Shown here piece by piece: positions 61,573-64,000 of a DNA stretch of 64,000 nucleotides. A program made the position numbers and the translations under genes. How positions within the stretch are numbered: the first letter of the stretch is position 1; each line of letters starts with the position of its first letter. Where the stretch lies: NCBI RefSeq assembly GCF_014205765.1, contig NZ_JACIIZ010000003.1:186001-250000 (forward strand), in the 5' to 3' direction. The notes under the pieces are model-generated. The model did no database searches and was not told the DNA's origin. It saw only the letters and a list, made by a program, of their open reading frames with translations. This stretch comes from Nitrospirillum iridis (GTDB taxonomy: Bacteria; Pseudomonadota; Alphaproteobacteria; Azospirillales; Azospirillaceae).

Positions 61573-63630
61573 TCAGGGGGTGTTGCGGGGCGGCTGCACC
61601 GCCAGATAGACGGTGCTCCACAATTGGGCGGCGTTGGACTCGTCGTCGCCGCCGCCGCCGGCGGCACCATAGGGGGCGACGACGTAGTGGCCGTCGCGGA
61701 AGTCCCAGGACCACAGCTCCGAACTCTGCACGCCGCGGGTGGCGGTGATGGCCTGCCACAGGGTGGTCTGCATGCGGGTCAGCTTGTCCCGCGTGGTGGG
61801 TGGAAGGTCTGTCCGGGTCAACTGGCGGGCCAGGCCGGCGGCGGTCAGCGCCTGCTGCCAGGACCATACCACCGTGCCGTGATAGGCGGTGCGGGGGAAC
61901 AGGTCCTGGATCGGTGCCGGGGCGTAGGCGGGGTTGGCGACCAGCATGCCCACCCCGGTCATCAGGCCCGCCGGGAAGGGACGCAAGGTGGCATCCACCG
62001 CCGCCTCCAGGGCCTGGGGCGAGGGGCGGCTGAACAGCAGCGCGAACCCCTCATCGGAATTCAGCACGGGCACGGGCTTGCCCGCCGCGTCCAGGGACAA
62101 TGCATGGAAGCGCACAGGCCCTGGCGGCAAGGCGGCCAGGGCGTCCTCGGCCGGCACGCCCGCCTTGGCGGCATAGGCGGCGACCGCCTGGCGTGCCTGC
62201 TCCGGCGCGACGCTCACCTCGAACAGCGCGGGCGCCTTGGCCCGCCAGACCTTGGCCAGGGCGCCGGCCTTGGCCAAATCGGCGCGGGCGGCGGCGTCCA
62301 GCCATGGGTCCAGCAGCTTGGCGGCCAGTAGCGCCTCCGCCGCCTCCAGCGCCGCCGGCACCAGGATGGCGTTGACGTCATAGGGATAGACGCCGCCGCC
62401 CAGGCCGTCGTCGCTGTCACGCCATTCGCCGACCGGCACGCCCGGCTTCAACCGCACCAGGGTGGCGGGGCCCGGCGCCGTGGCGAAGGGCGCCGCCTGG
62501 GCCACCACACGGCGCAGGTTGCGTACCAAGGCGGCGCCGGTGGCCTCCGCCACCCCGTGCCGGCCATCGGGGGCAGCCAGGAACGCCCTCGCCCCCGCCC
62601 GTCCGCGCGCGTCGTCCAGCAACCAGGCCCGCGCCACCGGCGCCAGCAGGAAATCGCTGTCCACCATCTTGTAGTCGTAGACCGGCGCGTCCGACAGGGT
62701 GCCGTCCGTCTTGAGATGGTCCAGGATGGCGAACTCGCCGATATCCTCCTCATGCGCCACCTCGCCCGCCGGCGACAGCCGGGCCAGGACGGAGCGCAAG
62801 CCCCCCGTCACCGCGTCGGGCTGCATCACGGGCATCAGCAACATGACCGACATCAGCGTGTCGCGGCCGAAGTAGGTGTTGAAACGCCAGGATCCGGCCA
62901 ACAGCTTTTCCTGATAGCTGAGGAAGGTCAGGGCGTCGCGGGTGGCCGGCTGCGGCGCGGCGCCGGCGGTCAGCAGGTGGTCGCCGGACAGCGGGGTCAG
63001 CGGCGTCTCGCCCGTCAACGCCGCCACGCGCAGGCCGATGGTGCCGTCGGCGCCGGCCTTCAGGCCCTCGTCCGTCAACCGGCCGTGGGTCACGGTCACC
63101 GTCAGGCGATAGCCGGGCCGGCCATCCAGCCGGTCGCGCGCCCAGTCGAGCGTGTCCTGGGTGCGGGTGGGCTGTGCCTGGACCTGCGCCGGCACTGTGT
63201 GCTGCGCCTCGCGCAGCACCCGGGTGCTGGACAGCACGCCCTGGCGGGGAACGGCCGTGTCCGCCTTCAGCGTGGCGTCGAAAACGATGCCGCGCAGCGG
63301 GCGGCCCTGCGCGTCGGCCATGGTCACCGGGCGGGGGGAGCCGGCAAGGGTCCAGGTGGCGGTGTCGGCGGTGTCCAGCCACAGGCCGACACCGCTGTTG
63401 CCGGCGGGAAACGCCACCAGGATGCGCGCGTCCTTGCCGGAGCGCAGCAACAGGTGGGCCGCCACCTCGCCATCGCGGATGAAGGTGTTGAGGTTGCGCC
63501 CCTCCGTCAGGCTGTAGGACAGCGCTGGCGTGGCGGTCGCCTTGGCGAAGGATGCCGGCGCCCCAACTGGTGTCAGGGCCAGCGTCAGGGCCAGGACGGA
63601 ACTGGAGAGCAGGCGGGAAAGGCAAGGCAT
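61573..63630 (-). CDS. Exported six-hairpin glycosidase-like protein
   Basis: 685 residues with a signal peptide (LLSSSVLALTLALTPVGAPA). The C-terminal two thirds look like an (alpha/alpha)6 barrel: FNTYFGRDTLMSVMLLMP, EVAHEEDIGEFAILDHL, DYKMVDSDFLLAPVARAWL, GEWRDSDDGLGGGVYPYDVN and YHGTVVWSWQQALTAAGL. The GRDT, HEE and EWRDS elements recall amylo-1,6-glucosidase or GH15/GH63-like enzymes with acidic catalytic residues. The substrate is unknown. It lies between a TonB receptor and a tryptophan-halogenase-family gene, a setting usual for glycan use. Confidence 0.6.
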   Translation of the reverse strand: MPCLSRLLSSSVLALTLALTPVGAPASFAKATATPALSYSLTEGRNLNTFIRDGEVAAHLLLRSGKDARILVAFPAGNSGVGLWLDTADTATWTLAGSPRPVTMADAQGRPLRGIVFDATLKADTAVPRQGVLSSTRVLREAQHTVPAQVQAQPTRTQDTLDWARDRLDGRPGYRLTVTVTHGRLTDEGLKAGADGTIGLRVAALTGETPLTPLSGDHLLTAGAAPQPATRDALTFLSYQEKLLAGSWRFNTYFGRDTLMSVMLLMPVMQPDAVTGGLRSVLARLSPAGEVAHEEDIGEFAILDHLKTDGTLSDAPVYDYKMVDSDFLLAPVARAWLLDDARGRAGARAFLAAPDGRHGVAEATGAALVRNLRRVVAQAAPFATAPGPATLVRLKPGVPVGEWRDSDDGLGGGVYPYDVNAILVPAALEAAEALLAAKLLDPWLDAAARADLAKAGALAKVWRAKAPALFEVSVAPEQARQAVAAYAAKAGVPAEDALAALPPGPVRFHALSLDAAGKPVPVLNSDEGFALLFSRPSPQALEAAVDATLRPFPAGLMTGVGMLVANPAYAPAPIQDLFPRTAYHGTVVWSWQQALTAAGLARQLTRTDLPPTTRDKLTRMQTTLWQAITATRGVQSSELWSWDFRDGHYVVAPYGAAGGGGDDESNAAQLWSTVYLAVQPPRNTP

Positions 63631-63674
63631 GGGCGGGGGTCCTGTCAGGGAAATGCGGCCGGCGGGCGGGCGGT

Positions 63675-64000
63675 TCAGGCCGGGCCCATCACGCGGCGGA
63701 GATAGTCTTCGTGGCTGGGCAGGGTGGCGGCGGCTTTGGCCATCTGTTCGCGCAGACGCCGCAGATAGGCCAGGTTTTCAGATGACGGCAGGGTATCCAG
63801 CAGCGGGTTGTAGTCCATCGCCCGCAGGCCCTGTCCCATCATCACCGCGAACCAACTGGCCTCGCGGAACAACTCATCGGTCGACAGCACGATGCGGCCG
63901 GTGCGGGTGAAGTGCGTCTGTTTCCAGGTCAGGCCCTCGGGCACCGCCATGGCCTGGCAGTGGCGCCACAGCGGCTCATCCCGGCCCTGGGTGCGGCTGT
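63675..64000 (-). CDS. Tryptophan halogenase-family flavoprotein (C-terminus only, 5' end outside window)
   Basis: The frame is open from the window edge to 63675 and gives at least 108 residues. The end of the protein has DEPLWRHCQAMAVPEGLTWK, STDELFREASWFAVMMGQGL and YNPLLDTLPSSENL, the C-terminal pattern of tryptophan 7-halogenase-like flavoenzymes (W..qtHf...lF...sW..vm.GqG). In many alphaproteobacteria and gammaproteobacteria these occur beside TonB receptors and glycoside hydrolases, where the substrate is not known. The ATG at 63950 is internal, since the frame continues upstream with family-like sequence. Confidence 0.8.
   Translation of the reverse strand, partial: SRTQGRDEPLWRHCQAMAVPEGLTWKQTHFTRTGRIVLSTDELFREASWFAVMMGQGLRAMDYNPLLDTLPSSENLAYLRRLREQMAKAAATLPSHEDYLRRVMGPA

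Overview
The window is high-GC DNA from a Gram-negative aerobe, most likely an alphaproteobacterium of the Rhodospirillales/Azospirillaceae type. The signs are the codon bias, the LutABC plus FAD/Fe-S lactate oxidase operon, a cytoplasmic PAS-type chemoreceptor, many TonB-dependent receptors, FecI/FecR signalling and OhrR/Ohr. Genus is an inference; there is no rRNA or tRNA in the window to settle it.

Layout. 1-7908 is a lactate locus: a leftward lutA-lutB-lutC-FAD/Fe-S oxidase operon diverges from a rightward L-lactate permease. A 17-bp operator-like palindrome upstream of lutA recurs upstream of a FadR-type regulator gene at 13348-14136, which suggests that this regulator controls lactate use. 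7987-11230 holds an XRE regulator, a double-PAS soluble chemoreceptor and a small histidine phosphatase. 11519-13242 is an AT-rich insertion carrying a HEPN-domain protein and a DUF262 protein with overlapping genes, a probable defence or toxin-like cassette. 14281-20634 is an iron-uptake block (tonB, exbD, exbB, PepSY membrane protein, PKHD hydroxylase, catecholate-type receptor) with a Fur-box-like site upstream of the receptor. 20873-22066 has two small proteins and a MarR regulator.

22175-25312 encodes a Tat-exported flavin amine oxidase paired with a c-type cytochrome, preceded by an exported protein of unknown function. 25409-29701 is a large haemagglutinin-type exoprotein with about 26 GLUG repeats. 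30109-36392 holds class I fumarase, a degenerate GGDEF/EAL-like protein, an MHYT hybrid histidine kinase and a small membrane protein. 36692-40018 has a Gfo/Idh/MocA oxidoreductase, mobile-element remnants and the divergent ohr/ohrR pair with clear operators. 40342-49214 encodes a methyltransferase, a glycosyltransferase, a type I secretion ABC/adaptor pair and a Sel1-repeat protein.

49305-64000 is one long leftward block. An ECF sigma factor, its FecR-type regulator and an STN-containing TonB receptor are followed, with overlapping or near-contiguous junctions, by an exported HD-domain protein, a histidine acid phosphatase and a phosphocholine-type phospholipase C. I infer a cell-surface-signalled phosphate-ester scavenging operon. 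Next to it are a paralogous TonB receptor, an exported six-hairpin glycosidase-like protein and the end of a tryptophan-halogenase-family gene, a set that looks like glycan uptake. The two strongest candidates for new biology are this surface-signalled phosphohydrolase operon and the HEPN-DUF262 cassette.
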